Shown: positions 46,545 to 58,365 of the stretch, one piece after another
Numbering within the stretch: position 1 is the stretch's first letter
Layout of the letters: every line of letters starts with the position of its first letter
Assembly (NCBI GenBank): GCA_013407085.1
Contig: JACCGJ010013906.1
Location: forward strand, 39,388-103,387
Length of the DNA: 64,000 nt
Direction: 5' to 3'
From: Atriophallophorus winterbourni
Taxonomy: Eukaryota; Platyhelminthes; Trematoda; Plagiorchiida; Microphallidae
Position numbers and translations under genes: made by a program
Notes under the pieces: generated by a model
The model's database searches: none
What the model was told of the DNA's origin: nothing
The model's input: only the letters and a program-made list of their open reading frames with translations

Positions 46545-46625
46545 AGACTCTAGCTAATTATTGCAAACAGCACGAAATCGGTCGTGGAGTGTGAGTGATG
46601 GAAAAGCATACAAATATAAATATTT
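46545..46625 (+). repeat. Hammerhead repeat, type B, degenerate fragment
   Basis: TGCAAACAGCACGAAATCGG and GTCGTGGAGTGTG, followed by GATGGAAAAGCATACAAAT, match the type B unit around the ribozyme, but the CTGATGA core has become CTAATTA. Inactive remnant. Confidence 0.6.
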
Positions 46626-46750
46626 TGCTACACCTTAGACGTTCAATCTAGAGTTGTATCAATGTTTCAACTGTTTTAATTTGGTTTGTTATTGCTCCAT
46701 CATTGATTGCATGGTTAACCAATCCTCGCACAATATCATATTTGGCTCAC

Positions 46751-46939
46751 CCTGGAAACACCTTCCTCGGTTGCGTCTACCCTCCGTGACAGTTGTACAT
46801 GCTGCCACAACCCTGACACTTTCCTCGTGTTTTCCGTGCCTTTCTGTTCGCCGCATTGTTCCAAATCTCCAAGCAGCTCCGTGTTATTCGGTAAAGAATT
46901 CAAGGCTTGCAGTTGTTCTTCAATTTTGCGCAATCTCTC
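46751..46939 (-). CDS. QRICH2/DUF4795-like protein, exon
   Basis: Minus-strand exon of 63 codons, phase 0 at both ends. The acceptor is attccaatcacag before GAGAGA; the donor is TCCAGG followed by gtgagc. It encodes ERLRKIEEQLQALNSLPNNT, a linker, and GLWQHVQLSRRVDATEEGVS plus R. The W-Q-x-V-Q-L-x-x-R-V-D-A-T-E-x-G block is the feature on which I base the QRICH2-like assignment, from memory of the family. Without the splice the frame runs only six more residues to a stop. Confidence 0.85.
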
Positions 46940-47659
46940 CTGTGATTGGAATAGCGAAATGTGATCAAATACTGTATCTACACAATGCAATCAAACGATT
47001 AACCTCGTGAAAACATCGTTCACACGAGAAAATAAGAAAGGTGATTTTGAGTTAGAATTTGAGAATTTTGGTGGATGCGATTTCCCAACGTTTGTTGGGA
47101 TGAATTATAATGTATGCCGGTGTTTGTAGAGTATCTTGACCTCAATTGATAAAGCGAGAAATGGTAATACAAGAAGGATGCGTGTATCACGCCGGGCTCG
47201 CCAATTTTAGTGGACCGACTACTACAAGAACGTCACACGAGAGTAGGAGACAATGAAGATGGTATCGCGATAGTTCAAATGTGTACAACGGTAGAGAAGT
47301 GCCGTCACATAGCTCTCGTGAACGTAAAATTGTCAACGTGAATAAGTTGGGGGTCCGGTAAATCACAGTTGCTAAAAATACTATCTGGCGATCCAGTGAA
47401 AAGTGGCATGCAGATGTTTAGCCTTGGTCAATCGTTCAACAAATTGCTACACGTTCTCAAAGTACTGGCATGTAACGAGGTATGTGTGGCATCATTAAAA
47501 TCTTATTTTCCACATTTAAGTATTTATCGTTACAATTATCTTAGGATATTAAATATTCGATTAGACAGAAATAATACTTAATGCACATGCTGAATTAATA
47601 TACAGCTGAATTCAAATTGTTTTGCAACAAATATAATTCTGAATTTAGAATAAATAATA

Positions 47660-48200
47660 AGGTTGAGATAATTTGAAGCAAGTTCTGGACTCCCTTGCTT
47701 GATAAAATTAAATAACGTGCAAACAAAGTCGTAAGTGGTTTCCAGAACATAACACATGAGTAACGTATGCATAAGCTGAGCCTTCCTACCTCAATATAAA
47801 AAAGACTTCGGAGTAATGTAATAATTACAGACAACATATTGTACATTCCACCTTAGCCGTTAAAACATGCAAATACACGTGGCCACTGGACGACACTACA
47901 AATTCCCTTATTCATGTATTAGCTGTCACTGATATTTTTACTGTGTACGTGTCTGTTACATTTGTAATGCACTTCCAGAAACTATTGTTACCGCTCTCAG
48001 CGTCGAAATATTCATTCAAAATTTGGACGCGTATTTGCTGGGAAACAATTTGACTACACTTACGTATTAATGCACGGTATGCAATCAGCTGGACTATACG
48101 TGACAAAACACGATGACGTATAATTTCTTCTTCATGAACGAATATTTACTATGATATGGTAATTAGGAAGCTAAGTCCTCATTTTCGCCATAAATTCTTG
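47660..48200 (+). mobile_element. CR1-type LINE 3' fragment
   Basis: This stretch is similar at the DNA level to 1,990-2,700: CAAACAAAGTCGTAAGTGGTTTCC against CAACCAAACTCGTAAGTGGTTTCC, then AGCTGTCACTGATATTTTTACTGTGTA, CTCTCAGCGTCGAAATATTC, and the 3' end GATATGGTAATTAGGAAGCTAAG..CCATAAATTCTTGAATC. Coding is destroyed by frameshifts. Confidence 0.65.
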
Positions 48201-48989
48201 AATCCTAAAATCAGCAAACACTTTCGAAGACAATTCAAGATTCGAGTTTCAAGATCAAATAGCTGTACAATAACATAAGATATACGTATGAAAGTTGAAA
48301 AAATCGTACTTGAATGTTTGCGGCCATGTGCTTCAAAGGAGGAGAAAAGTAATTTTAATTGTGACGTGGAGAAATTAAATTTCGATCGAAAATATATGTT
48401 TGAGTAATTTTCTTCTCAGATGTGTATAAAAGGGGAGAACTGAACGATTTTAGTAGACTAGGGCCAACACTGTTTTTTTTCGATAAACGCTGTGCAATAT
48501 TGTGTACACAGTTAATACTGGTTTCCGTTTGTAGCGATGATGTATGACCGAGGATCCGTTAAAAATGGGCGTTTTCACCTGTTATAGGCCAGATAGTTAG
48601 AAAGTATCACTGTGTATGACAAAATAATATGTTTTAACACGTGTAAAATCTTTTTCAAGGTCATCTAAAATAAACTCATCTGTACTGAAACTAAAATTTA
48701 GCGTTCGATGATAGCAAGTCTCAATCTTAACTGTATGTTAATGATGTAAAATCAAAACAATAATACACGAAACGTTTTATAATGTGTAATCAAATATGAA
48801 TAGCACAGGCGAAGAGCGATGAAAGAATGCATTACGATGATCAGTCTAAGTTGGGATGGCGTAAATAGTGGCACAAATTTACTTGACAATATATTTGTTA
48901 GCAGTTTCTGAACAATACAATTGCTAGGAAAATAATAATGTCCGCTCAATTGAGGTAGAAACGACTATCATGTTGTTGCGCCACACCTC

Positions 48990-50190
48990 AATCCAACGCT
49001 GATCCCGAGCCCCATTTCCCGTCCAGAATTTTATTCTCACCTAAGACCAAACCTTGCCTAGCCATGAATTGTTGTTTTTGTTGTTCTACTTCGGTCGATG
49101 TCGACCATGGATGTACATCACAGTCGCTTGAATTTTCATGTTCTACAGCTTTTTGAATGACTAAACAGTTTGATTCGGAAGGAACAATCTCTCCCGCAGC
49201 GTTTGCAACAATAGGCAAAACTCTGTTGTAGGGCGTCAGTTGCATGCTGGCGGCGTGATCTGTGTTTAGCAGTCAAGAGTTGTATCTGCTCCTTCTCAGA
49301 TTGCAGACGACGTTGTACACAATGCCTCCTATGTAAGCGGTTAAGAGCAAGTTCTTCCTAACTCGCGAAGTCAATGCAAGAGCTCTCATATCTCTTTTGC
49401 AAACGTCTTTGTATAGCAAGAGCTGTCTGCCTAATGTTTAACTTCCTAATTTCAACTTAATATAGAGTATATCTTCCGGAATACAACCATTTTCCATTCT
49501 GTAGACATGACGAAGCCACCGCAGGCGGCGCTGTAGTAATATGGTTAACATGCTCTGTAGAACAGCTTTTGAACGCACTTTAGCATTAGTCACTCTGTTC
49601 ATTCAAGATATGTTTAAGATACGACGGATGCTTGGTAGATGGAAAGCATTCAGCTTCCGTTTAATACGCACGCGTTGTATACCATCATCGTTTTCTTTAA
49701 ATCCAACTTGCGGTTACGCTAAACATGAGAGTTCAATCGGGACAAAATGACAGCTGCTCTGCTAATCCGCTTATCAATCTCCGTGTCTAGAGGGAGGTCA
49801 CCTGCAATGGTTGAACCAAGATATGCGGAATGATGTACTGGTTCAAGCTAACAGTTTCCAACAGTAATGATTTGAGGCGATGCAGTTCCTTGACCAAGGA
49901 CTATGGTCTTGCTCATGCTGATTGTTAGCCCAAAGGTTTTGCATGCCGACGAATAACAGTCTATTAGCGACTGGAGGTTTTATTGTGAGTGAGCAATAAA
50001 GGCTGAATCGTAGTCAAACAGCAGGTCACGGATGAGCACATCCCGTGCCTTGGTTTGCGCTCTAAGTCGGTTCAGGCTGAAAAGCTTGCCATCACTCCGC
50101 GTAAATAGGTAAATGCCTTTTGTTGTCTTCCTAAAAGCGTGATTCAGCAGAAGAGCAAGAAAAATGCCGAACAGCCCTGAATTACGGACT
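48990..50190 (-). mobile_element. RTE-type LINE reverse transcriptase to 3' end, catalytic site mutated
   Basis: Minus-strand RTE ORF2 copy. From the right: TRSDGKLFSLNRLRAQTKAR (about 50,050-50,110), RDVLIRDLLFDYDSAFIAHS (about 49,985-50,045) where FADD is replaced by FDYD, then FGLTISMSKTIVLGQGTASP, YLGSTIAGDLPLDTEIDKRI, and SRAAVILSRLN (to about 49,740). Downstream come the C-terminal region (EIVPSESNCLVIQKAVEHEN, about 49,140-49,200) and the end motif DVHPWSTSTEVEQQKQQ (about 49,070-49,125). Several stops are present. The sequence is close to the plus-strand copy at 29.1-29.9 kb. Confidence 0.75.
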
Positions 50191-50199
50191 CCGATATTT

Positions 50200-51960
50200 A
50201 ATTCGCATGTGCTCTTTGAGTATATTTTCTATCAAGTTTTCCGGTCTAAACTCTTATAACATTCACGTTTGGCAATCTAAAAGGTTGTTTTTTTCACTCA
50301 TTTTATCAATGGATACTCAGTTATATTGTGAATTGGAGTTCACTTAACTTTGCCAAGTTTTTCTTACTTCAAACATGTCATCCACATATAAAAGATATAT
50401 TTTAAATTGTATCATTGTCAATGTTATATACTCGAATATTTGCAAGCGTGTTTTACTTGAAATTCAGATATTTGTGATCGTAAGAGGATTCATTACATTA
50501 TCTTGAACAACTCTTGATGGAATTTAAAGTGCGTACACATATAAATTCAATTAATTTCAGAAATTCTATTTTATTCAGACATACACCACCGTATTTATTT
50601 TAACTTCTGTTTAGTAAACAATTTATATGGTTTTCAATACTGAGCTCTGATTAAAAAAATTTACCATTTTCCAGTTGAAACTAGCTTTAAATTGTGTTGA
50701 AAAATTTTGGTATTTGCTTTTCTACGAACTTCTCACACGCCATCTAGCGAATTGAGAATAAAATACTCAATTTAGTCAACTCTACAACTTCCTACTTCAG
50801 ATTTCTTTTATTATCTGTATCAATCTTTCATGTAGTCTTTCTAAACGTGTCAGGAGGTAAAGTGTTGTTAAATTTAATTCTTCGGTAAGTAGTTAATTTC
50901 ATTCTAAATTGTGTTACTTGAAACGTGTCATGCTTTTTACTGTCATAGTTGTGGAATTTCATTTTCTTCGTCATTTTATTTTTAACCGACAACTTGCGGA
51001 ACATATGAGGAAACGATGATAGTTTGAATCACTCGTAGCTTGCAAGAGAGTGAACATTATAAGCGCGATAAAAATTTCATAAATTTTTATAGAACAAAAA
51101 TGCGCTCCGATAAGGCAGGTTGCAGGTCTCGCAACATAGATTTGCTAGTGTTATTATGTTTTCAAATTAAAAGTAATTACAGTTTAGTTGACATAATGCG
51201 ATCATTTTATCGTAAAATTTACTGAAACGATTCAATAACTAGTGGTTTTCGATAAGGTTGCTGACACATATTGTTCAGAAATCATCACTTGTTTATCTTT
51301 CAACTATATAACAATAGATATGTTTTTTCTTTCAATTGTACTGCTCGTTTTATCATAGCGACAACAACGTAGCCTCTGGCAAAGTTATGTGAAAATGTCT
51401 GTTTGATGATATTTATATTACACGAAACATATATTGATAAACTTGAAACATGTATTTTTAATTACATTCTTGAAATAAATACATATGCTGGTGAATCTAA
51501 CAGTCTTTTTGAATTGCATTGCTCAATAGTTTTATTGACGTTAATGACATTGCTTTTAGAATAACAAACATTGTGACGAACAGACTTTTGCTCAAATGTT
51601 TTCTTAAAGATTTGCTCGAAAATTGCACCATTATCATTTATTAATGAAACTTTCTTTTGTAACAAAATAATTTGTGTATGCTTGAAAATTATTTGATGGG
51701 TTGTAATCAATACAATTTTCTAGTTCAAATTCTGATGATGAAATTAACATGTGTTTCGATCTCATGAACAAATGGATATTTTAAAATGTGCCACTCGAAA
51801 TCAAATTCTTAGTAAAAATGTATGGAGTATTTGCTTTTATATATATGTAAAGTACGCTTAATCTATCAGGTTCATTTCAATATTTGACCGAAAATAATTA
51901 ACACTTTTTATAATAATGATCCCCATGTATAGTTCAATGTAATGTGAAATCATTTTATTT
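50200..51960. other. No gene or element recognised
   Basis: Extremely AT-rich DNA between two exons of the minus-strand gene. Confidence 0.45.
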
Positions 51961-51967
51961 AACTAAC

Positions 51968-52138
51968 CTGTAAGTTAATCTTTGATTCTCCCTTGTCAAG
52001 CAACCCATCAAAGATATTGACATCACCAGTTTGATTCAGGATATTTTCATCAATGTTCACTTCCAGGTCTGACAAGCGCAAGTTTTCAATTATATGATGT
52101 AAAAGACTGTGAAGTAAGTTGAAATTTACACAACCAGG
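51968..52138 (-). CDS. QRICH2/DUF4795-like protein, most 5' exon found
   Basis: Minus-strand exon of 57 codons. The donor is TTACAG followed by gttagt (phase 0); the acceptor is probably ctaaacaacaaag before CCTGGT, a weak site, but an in-frame TAA ten bases upstream bounds the exon. It encodes PGCVNFNLLHSLLHHIIENL, RLSDLEVNIDENILNQTGDV and NIFDGLLDKGESKINLQ. The VNFNxLHxLLHxIIExL start resembles the beginning of the conserved domain in QRICH2-type proteins. No initiator Met is present, so more exons lie upstream, beyond the LINE cluster or outside the window. Confidence 0.78.
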
Positions 52139-52490
52139 CTTTGTTGTTTAGAAGAATCACTGCAATATTACCTGAGGGGAACCGAGAGCAAAATCTAATA
52201 GCCCTGATAATTTCATAAGTTTCGACATTGTTTGAAATAATGTTGGAACTCAATTTAAAAATGAAAAAGATACCGAGCGGCGTATCGTTGTTACACAGAA
52301 GGTCGAAAATATATATGGTTAAACAAAATCATTGATATATCATGATTTTGATTGACAGTTTTATCAATTGCATTTATTTTAAATTATTTTTCAACAAAAT
52401 AATCTTCTAACTTACTAGTCAATATTTTAACCGTGAACATTACCATGTTCTGTATGGATATTGAGCAGTATTGACATTGTATTGATTTAG

Positions 52491-52515
52491 TTCAGTTCAG
52501 TTCAGTTCAGTTCAG
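52491..52515. repeat. (TTCAG)5 / (CTGAA)5 tail of the CR1 element
   Basis: Five perfect copies. Read on the minus strand the sequence is (CTGAA)n immediately after the 3' UTR of the CR1 copy at 52.5-53.7 kb. CR1 elements normally end in a short tandem motif rather than poly-A, so this is the likely 3' terminus. Confidence 0.8.
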
Positions 52516-53710
52516 TTTGCACAGGACAGTATGTAGCTAACAAGCCAATCGAGCGTCCAGAATTTTTTTGGTGGAAAGCTGCAGAGAAGCGACCATCACT
52601 GCCAAAGCGTTTTTTCTTAATGTGATTTGGATATCCTCGAAGATCGCGCCGCCAAGGGATAAGCCAATCGAGCGTCCAGAATTTCCGTCTGTGGAAAGCT
52701 TCAAAAGAGCGCCCAATACTGCCAAAGTTAATTCATTTTTCTCTGGTATCCTCGTCGTATGCAAAGGCACGTCCGGTGTATTCCAAGCCGTCCTTTGGTC
52801 CCAGAATTTGTAGCTACGACTGAGGAAAACGGAAAGGGTTTCTCTTCAAGACCATTTAATTTCAAAATGAACAAAAAATGGACAATTCTGATGACAGACA
52901 ACCTGTTTATTAACGGGTAAAAGTCTGGGAAAAGACCAAGCCACAAGGCATCTAAACCCCTTTTGAATGCACCTATTGATGCGCAAGCTATTAGTTTCTC
53001 AGGCAGCTTGTTCCAGAAGCTTAACGCTCTTTCAATGAAAAAGTGTTGCCTAAGATTCAGACGGCTGTGGTTTTTCGCGAGCTTCAATGTATGTCCTCTA
53101 GTTGAGGGGTTGATCGCTCGAGAGAACAGGATTTGACAGCCTTCATCGCCTAAGCCTTTCAGGATTTTGAAAGTTTCTATGAGGTCACCCCGTAGACGCC
53201 GACGCCGAAGGGAGAAGAGACCTAAAGAAATTAGACGTTCTTCGTAGGGTTTCCCGAACATACCTCCAACCATTTTTGTAGCCAGTCGTTGGACTATTTC
53301 TAGTAGTAATATGTCCTTTTGAAAAAAGGGTCTCCAGGCTTGCACGCAGTATTTTAAATGCGACCTGACAATCGCTGTATATAAAGGGATAAACACTTCC
53401 GGCGTTCTACATGTCAGAACAGATTTAAGCAAGAAGAGTTCTCCTCTAGCTTGTTGTGCAGCTGTGGCACGCTGCGCAGCCCATTTGAAGTCCGCTGTCA
53501 CGACTATACCCAAGTCCTTAATCCTCTGAATAGATTGAAAGTCGATCCTACCATTATTCGCAGTTACTGTAATTCTGTCGACTGCTGCAGTCAACAGATG
53601 ACATTTACTATAGTTCAGAGGAAGTTCCCAATCCTACGACCACTTAATGACCTTTTTAATATCTCTCAACAAATCACCGTGAACTTGACCTTGGTAAATT
53701 TGTGACATGG
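52516..53710 (-). mobile_element. CR1-type LINE, well-preserved 3' half
   Basis: Minus-strand frame 53,594-52,728 is open for 288 codons: RIKDLGIVVTADFKWAAQRA, LTCRTPEVFIPLYTAIVRSH, LKYCVQAWRPFFQKDILLLE, LFSLRRRRLRGDLIETFKIL and a C-terminus with SFWNKLPEKLI. These are the RT thumb and connection motifs of CR1. A stop (IKWS*DWELPLNYSKCHLL) sits just upstream and the copy ends near 53,710, so it is 5'-truncated. The 3' UTR holds a direct repeat (52,542-52,607 and 52,661-52,737) and the (CTGAA)5 tail. It is the best-preserved, and so probably youngest, LINE in the left 58 kb. Confidence 0.85.
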
Positions 53711-53989
53711 TGGCTGAAATCCACAGGGGATACGAAGAGCAAAGCTGATGCCTCTAATCGCTCATAGTGAACTATTAGACGATCGTTCTTTTCAATAACA
53801 CCAGTATATGTTGCGTATTATTTTTGCACATCACCGGTTTTCGAACATGTTTTACCAGAATATTTCCACAAAGTAAGGTAGAACATGACTAGCTGGAAAA
53901 AGTTCAACGGCAGGAGACTAAAAGAGTACGATGATTAAAATCGATTCCTTATGTGGAGAGAGTTGAAAACTTAATGTCACTTGTAGCAA

Positions 53990-54500
53990 CTTGTAATTTC
54001 ACATTCCTTTAAATTGTGCTTCCATCAATGTTTGTTTTAATCAACGATTATTCAATAATATACTTTTTCCGCGCGCGTTCCTCTTCTGCTTTGTTCGCTA
54101 GTGCTGTATTATAGCGTGTTTGCGATTCTCAACGGTTAAAAGCAAAATTGATTTGTCGCCACATTTTTCAGTTTCGCTAATTATAATTGCTGATCAACGC
54201 GACACACCGGAGTTTGGAGCTGGAATATTTTTGTGTGTGGATATTTGCATTACACATTGAATTTTAACTTATCGTGAGTTCGTTCCTTTGTCCGTTTTTA
54301 CTATAACATTTTCCTGTTATATTTTTGCATTTATCCACTACATAATTGGTGAGCCCGACTACCACATAATATCGTGTGCGAACGTTGTTAAGGAAGTTGT
54401 GGCCAGTGGAACATGAAAAATATTGCAATATTATTCTTCTTAAAAATCCGAAAATTCCAGCTTCGTACAAACCACTGAACGTTTCAGCAGCATTTTTGGA
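53990..54500 (+). mobile_element. Probable 5' LTR and primer-binding site of a Gypsy (CsRn1-like) element
   Basis: A sequence ending CCACTACATAAT is followed by TGGTGAGCCCGAC at 54,347-54,359, which resembles the tRNA-Trp primer-binding site TGGTGACCCCGAC used by the CsRn1 group with one change. Upstream is a promoter-like stretch typical of these LTRs. The LTR left edge is uncertain and no matching 3' LTR was found. The start of gag would follow, but the coding is not recognisable. Confidence 0.45.
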
Positions 54501-54719
54501 GAACGCTCATCTTTGTTCAATATCAGATAAAACTTTATGTAAATCACAAAGGTAGTTATTCGAAGTTATTTGAAGTTTTAATTGTCCAAAATCAAATACT
54601 TTACAGTAACCACAGAATAAAAATATAGGTAGTGCATAAAAACAACACAAATGTTTTATCCATATGGAAAGTCAGCGCGTGTAATCAGGTGCAAGGTTAG
54701 ATTTGGTCAACATATACTT

Positions 54720-55618
54720 GTCAAGTTTAGCCTTGACCATGTTCAGGCTTGTTTCGAAAATAATATGTAGGGGGGAGTTTCATATAAACCAAACTCTGAC
54801 AGCAAAGAAAAACCTTCGACAATTTTATCTGGAATGTGGAGTAATTAACTTGTAACCGTGCAATCTGTTACCACGTGCTTCTTATGTTCAAGTATGTGAT
54901 ACACTGCATGCAGAATGTTGAACGGTAGGATCAAGTCACCCCTGACACGACGGTAAGAAAAGTCAAACAGGTTCAGAGTTGGAATCCGCTCCTCGTATGG
55001 CCTGTTTTATAACTCGATCACCAGTTTTGTATCGCGGTGGTATACCTGTTGCAGCAAGGTCATGTCCTTTTGTAACCATGGGGAGCATGCTTGAACAGCA
55101 TACTCCATTGTTGGTCTGATATAGGTGTTAACGACCAAAGATCCTTCTGAGCAATGGTAAGCTTTGGCAGGACATTTTGTATACAACAGAACGCTGCCGT
55201 GAAGAATTCACGTTACTGATAATCCACACGCCCAGGTCTTTCTCTTCAGTAACCAATGAATGTTGCTGAGATCCCAGAGAGTATGTAAATTCAAACGATT
55301 TACCGGCGTTTAACATTTTATATTTTTGGATGGTAAATGGTAAGCAGTTCTGCAAAGACCAATTATGAAGTGCTTCGAGATCTTTTTGGAGAATTTGGCA
55401 ATCTTCTAAAGTGCGTATGCTAGTCCAGATTTTGATGTCATCCGCAAATCAAATGATTTTCCCGCGCACGATTTCGGGTACATCGTTCCCGTACACGAGG
55501 AAGAGTATGGGCCTTAAGACTGAGATTTGAGGTACGCCACTTGTAACTTTAACTGGGCTGGATAGTGCCCCATCAACTCTAACCCTTATAACTCTAGCAG
55601 TCAAGTAATCGTTTATCC
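54720..55618 (-). mobile_element. CR1-type LINE fragment inserted in the Gypsy gag region
   Basis: Minus-strand RT pieces: WINDYLTARVIRVRVDGALS, then VTSGVPQISVLRPILFLVYG (normally SGVPQGSVLGPxLFLxYxND), FADDIKIW preceded by a stop (about 55,425-55,460), then FTIQKYKMLNAGKSFEFTYS and EEKDLGVWI (about 55,230-55,330), and RPYEERIPTLNLFDFSYRRV (about 54,940-55,005). Coding ends near 54,720. The right border abuts the gag fragment at 55,619. Confidence 0.7.
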
Positions 55619-58345
55619 ATGCCAATAGTCTGCTGCACAGTTGATGAAGATATCATAACATACTCTAGCAGATTAAATCAGTCGTGTGAACGGTTCAAAC
55701 TGAAAATCCTTAAGGAAAACACTTTCGAAAATCTGATATTTGTTTGTGGATTGAAGACTTCTAATCACTATGAGTTACGAACAAAAATGTTATCAAATCT
55801 GGAAGCTGACCCCGACATGATATCACAGAGTGTCAGTGAAAAATGTCAGAAATTGCTGAATCTGAAGCATGATTCACAGATGATAGAACAGCATGCATGG
55901 CCACCAGTCTCAAATATAAATGCGATTCAATCTGATGAGAGAATCAACTCAGAATTTCAAAGCAACAAATTACAACAGAACAAACCTGGAAGTGCGTGCT
56001 GGCACTGAGGAATGCTACAATATGGACGGTTTTGCAGATATAAGAAATACAGGACTCACAATTGCGAAATTGTTGGTGATTTAAATACAGTGTGTCGCAG
56101 AACGTTTTCAAAGGTATCGACAAGTAAACCGAATAGCAAAAGAAACAGAAGCATTTCAAATCTGGTTTACACAAATACCGGTTTAAACGCAGTGACTCAA
56201 CGGAAATACATAAGCGTTCGTATCAACGGGACCCTGATAAAACTACATCTAGATACGGCTTCTGACATAACAATTATCTCCAAAGGAACGTGGCAACAAT
56301 AAGGTTGCCCGAAATATGAAGAAACAAACCATACTGCCAGATCAGCATCTGGTAAGTAGGTCAGTTTCGCATGTGAGCTGTAATGTAACTTTTCATTCCG
56401 TGTCGTTCATTCAAATGGTTATTGTTACATTACTGATCTGGATTTTTCACTTGGAATCGACTGGATCGATAAACTTAATTTATAGAGATTTTCAATTTTG
56501 GATATTTGCGAACCATCTAGCGTCAATTACCCTTCATGTTCAGATGATAATGTTTCACTGCTAAGTAACTTGAATCAATCTACCATCACTTCACATTAGA
56601 TGAGCACATATCCCCAAGTATTTTCAAACACACACGGACGATGTAACAAGATAAAAGCAGTTTTATGTTGGAAGTCGACCAGTTTTTCGACCTAAACGTC
56701 CAGTCTCATATGCTTCGATTGAAACCGTTACCGCAAAGTTAAATCGACTAGAAAGCATAAGGATGACAAATCCAGTCTCTTACTCTGCGTGGGCAGCCCC
56801 TATAGTTACTGTCAGAAAACCGAACGGAGCCGTGCGAATATGTGCCGACTTTTCAACTTGACTCAATGAGGAACTAGAAACTCATCGGTATCCACTACCA
56901 ATCCCAGATAATGTGTTCGCGAAACTAAAAGGTGGACTAGTTTTTTCTAAGATAGATTTTTCTGATGCATACATACAAGTCGAGGTTCAAGATGAATGTA
57001 AAGAACACTTAGCTATAAACACTCAGAAAGGTCTGTATTGCTACAATCGACTGCAATTTGTAGTTATATATGCCCCAACCATATTCGAGCAAGTGATGGA
57101 CACAATGTTGTCGGGTCTTGATTTTGCGATTGCATATTTTTATAACGTCATTATTGTCAGCCGTACAAAACAAGAAAATTCAAATCATTTGGAAGTGGTA
57201 TTTTAACGGTTAGCTGTATATAGATTTCATGTCAAGTGTGGAGAATGTTCATTCGATGTGCCTAAAATTACATATTTCGGAACGGTCATAGATAGTATGG
57301 GCAAAAGGCCAGATCCTTCGAAGATTGCTTCCACAGAAAAAATGCCAGCACCTTCCAATAAAGCAACCCTAGAGTCCTTTATGGGTTTGGGTAAATACTA
57401 TCACAAATAAGTACCCAAGATGTATGAATTACGAGCGCCTCTAAATAATTTACACACGCAGACTGCTTAGTGGGAATGGTCGAACGAATGCCAACAGTCA
57501 TTTGAACGAGTAAAAGAAGTCCTAAAATCTGATTTTCTACTAACGCATTATGACTCAAGACTACCCATGATAGCGGTGTCGACGCTTCGGAATACGAAAT
57601 TAGAGCAGCTCTACTACAAAAAATACCTGACGGTACTCAAAAGGATCGCGCATTGACCACAAGAAGAAAGAACTACAGTCAATAGTGTTTGCAGTTCGAA
57701 ACTTTCACATAATCCTTCACGGCCGGAAGTTTACTCTATGTACCGACCATAAATCACTTCTTTTAATCTTCGGAGCCAATCGATTTTAACGCTGGGCCAG
57801 GATACAAATTGAATATTATTTCAACCTCAAATTTGTGAATACCAAGATTTTCGGGCACGCAGATGCGTTGTCAAAACTATTCTCAATGCATAGTAACAAT
57901 AATTCAGAAGAAGAAATATTAATTTCTAACGTCACGGATGAAAATAGTCAGCACACATACGCAATCTCCAAACAAGATTTGGAACAAATAACAATCACAT
58001 TTAAGCGAGTCAGCCAAGAGGCATCAAAAGATGACACGATTCAAGCAGTCCTGCAGCAAATGAAGTGTGGTTGGCCTGCCGCAATAACTGATAAAAAACT
58101 CAAGGAGTTTGCAAAAAGGAGATTAGCTCTCACCGACGTTGAAGGATGCCTTATGATGATGAGTCGTATGGTTATTCGTGAATTCTTACAGGAGAAGGTA
58201 CTTAAACAGTTTCACGTGGGCCACCCAGGAATCAGTCGCTTGAAAAGCCTCGCTCGAAGTTACGCTTACTGGCTGTTTATGGACCAACAAATCTTCAACG
58301 TAGTGAACCTACTGTGCGGTCGCATTTTTGCTCTGACACTTCTGC
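55619..58345 (+). mobile_element. Gypsy-type LTR retrotransposon, broken gag-pol
   Basis: Plus-strand pieces in order: gag C-terminal part (SCERFKLKILKENTFENLIF, then EKCQKLLNLKHDSQMIEQ, about 55,680-55,900) with a damaged zinc knuckle (CWH, then CRYKKYRTHNC). Protease follows with LHLDTASDITII (about 56,240-56,280). RT has PVSYSAWAAPIVTVRKPNGA and FSKIDFSDAYIQVEV, but its catalytic YxDD box reads YFYN (57,135-57,146). RNase H is in fragments (57,480-57,800). The integrase zinc domain is QFHVGHPGISRLKSLARSYA (58,207-58,268). The sequence stops inside the integrase at about 58,345, and a LINE begins there. Many stops and frameshifts; not functional. I do not reconstruct the frames. Confidence 0.8.
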
Positions 58346-58365
58346 TCATATCTTTTGCTGAATGA

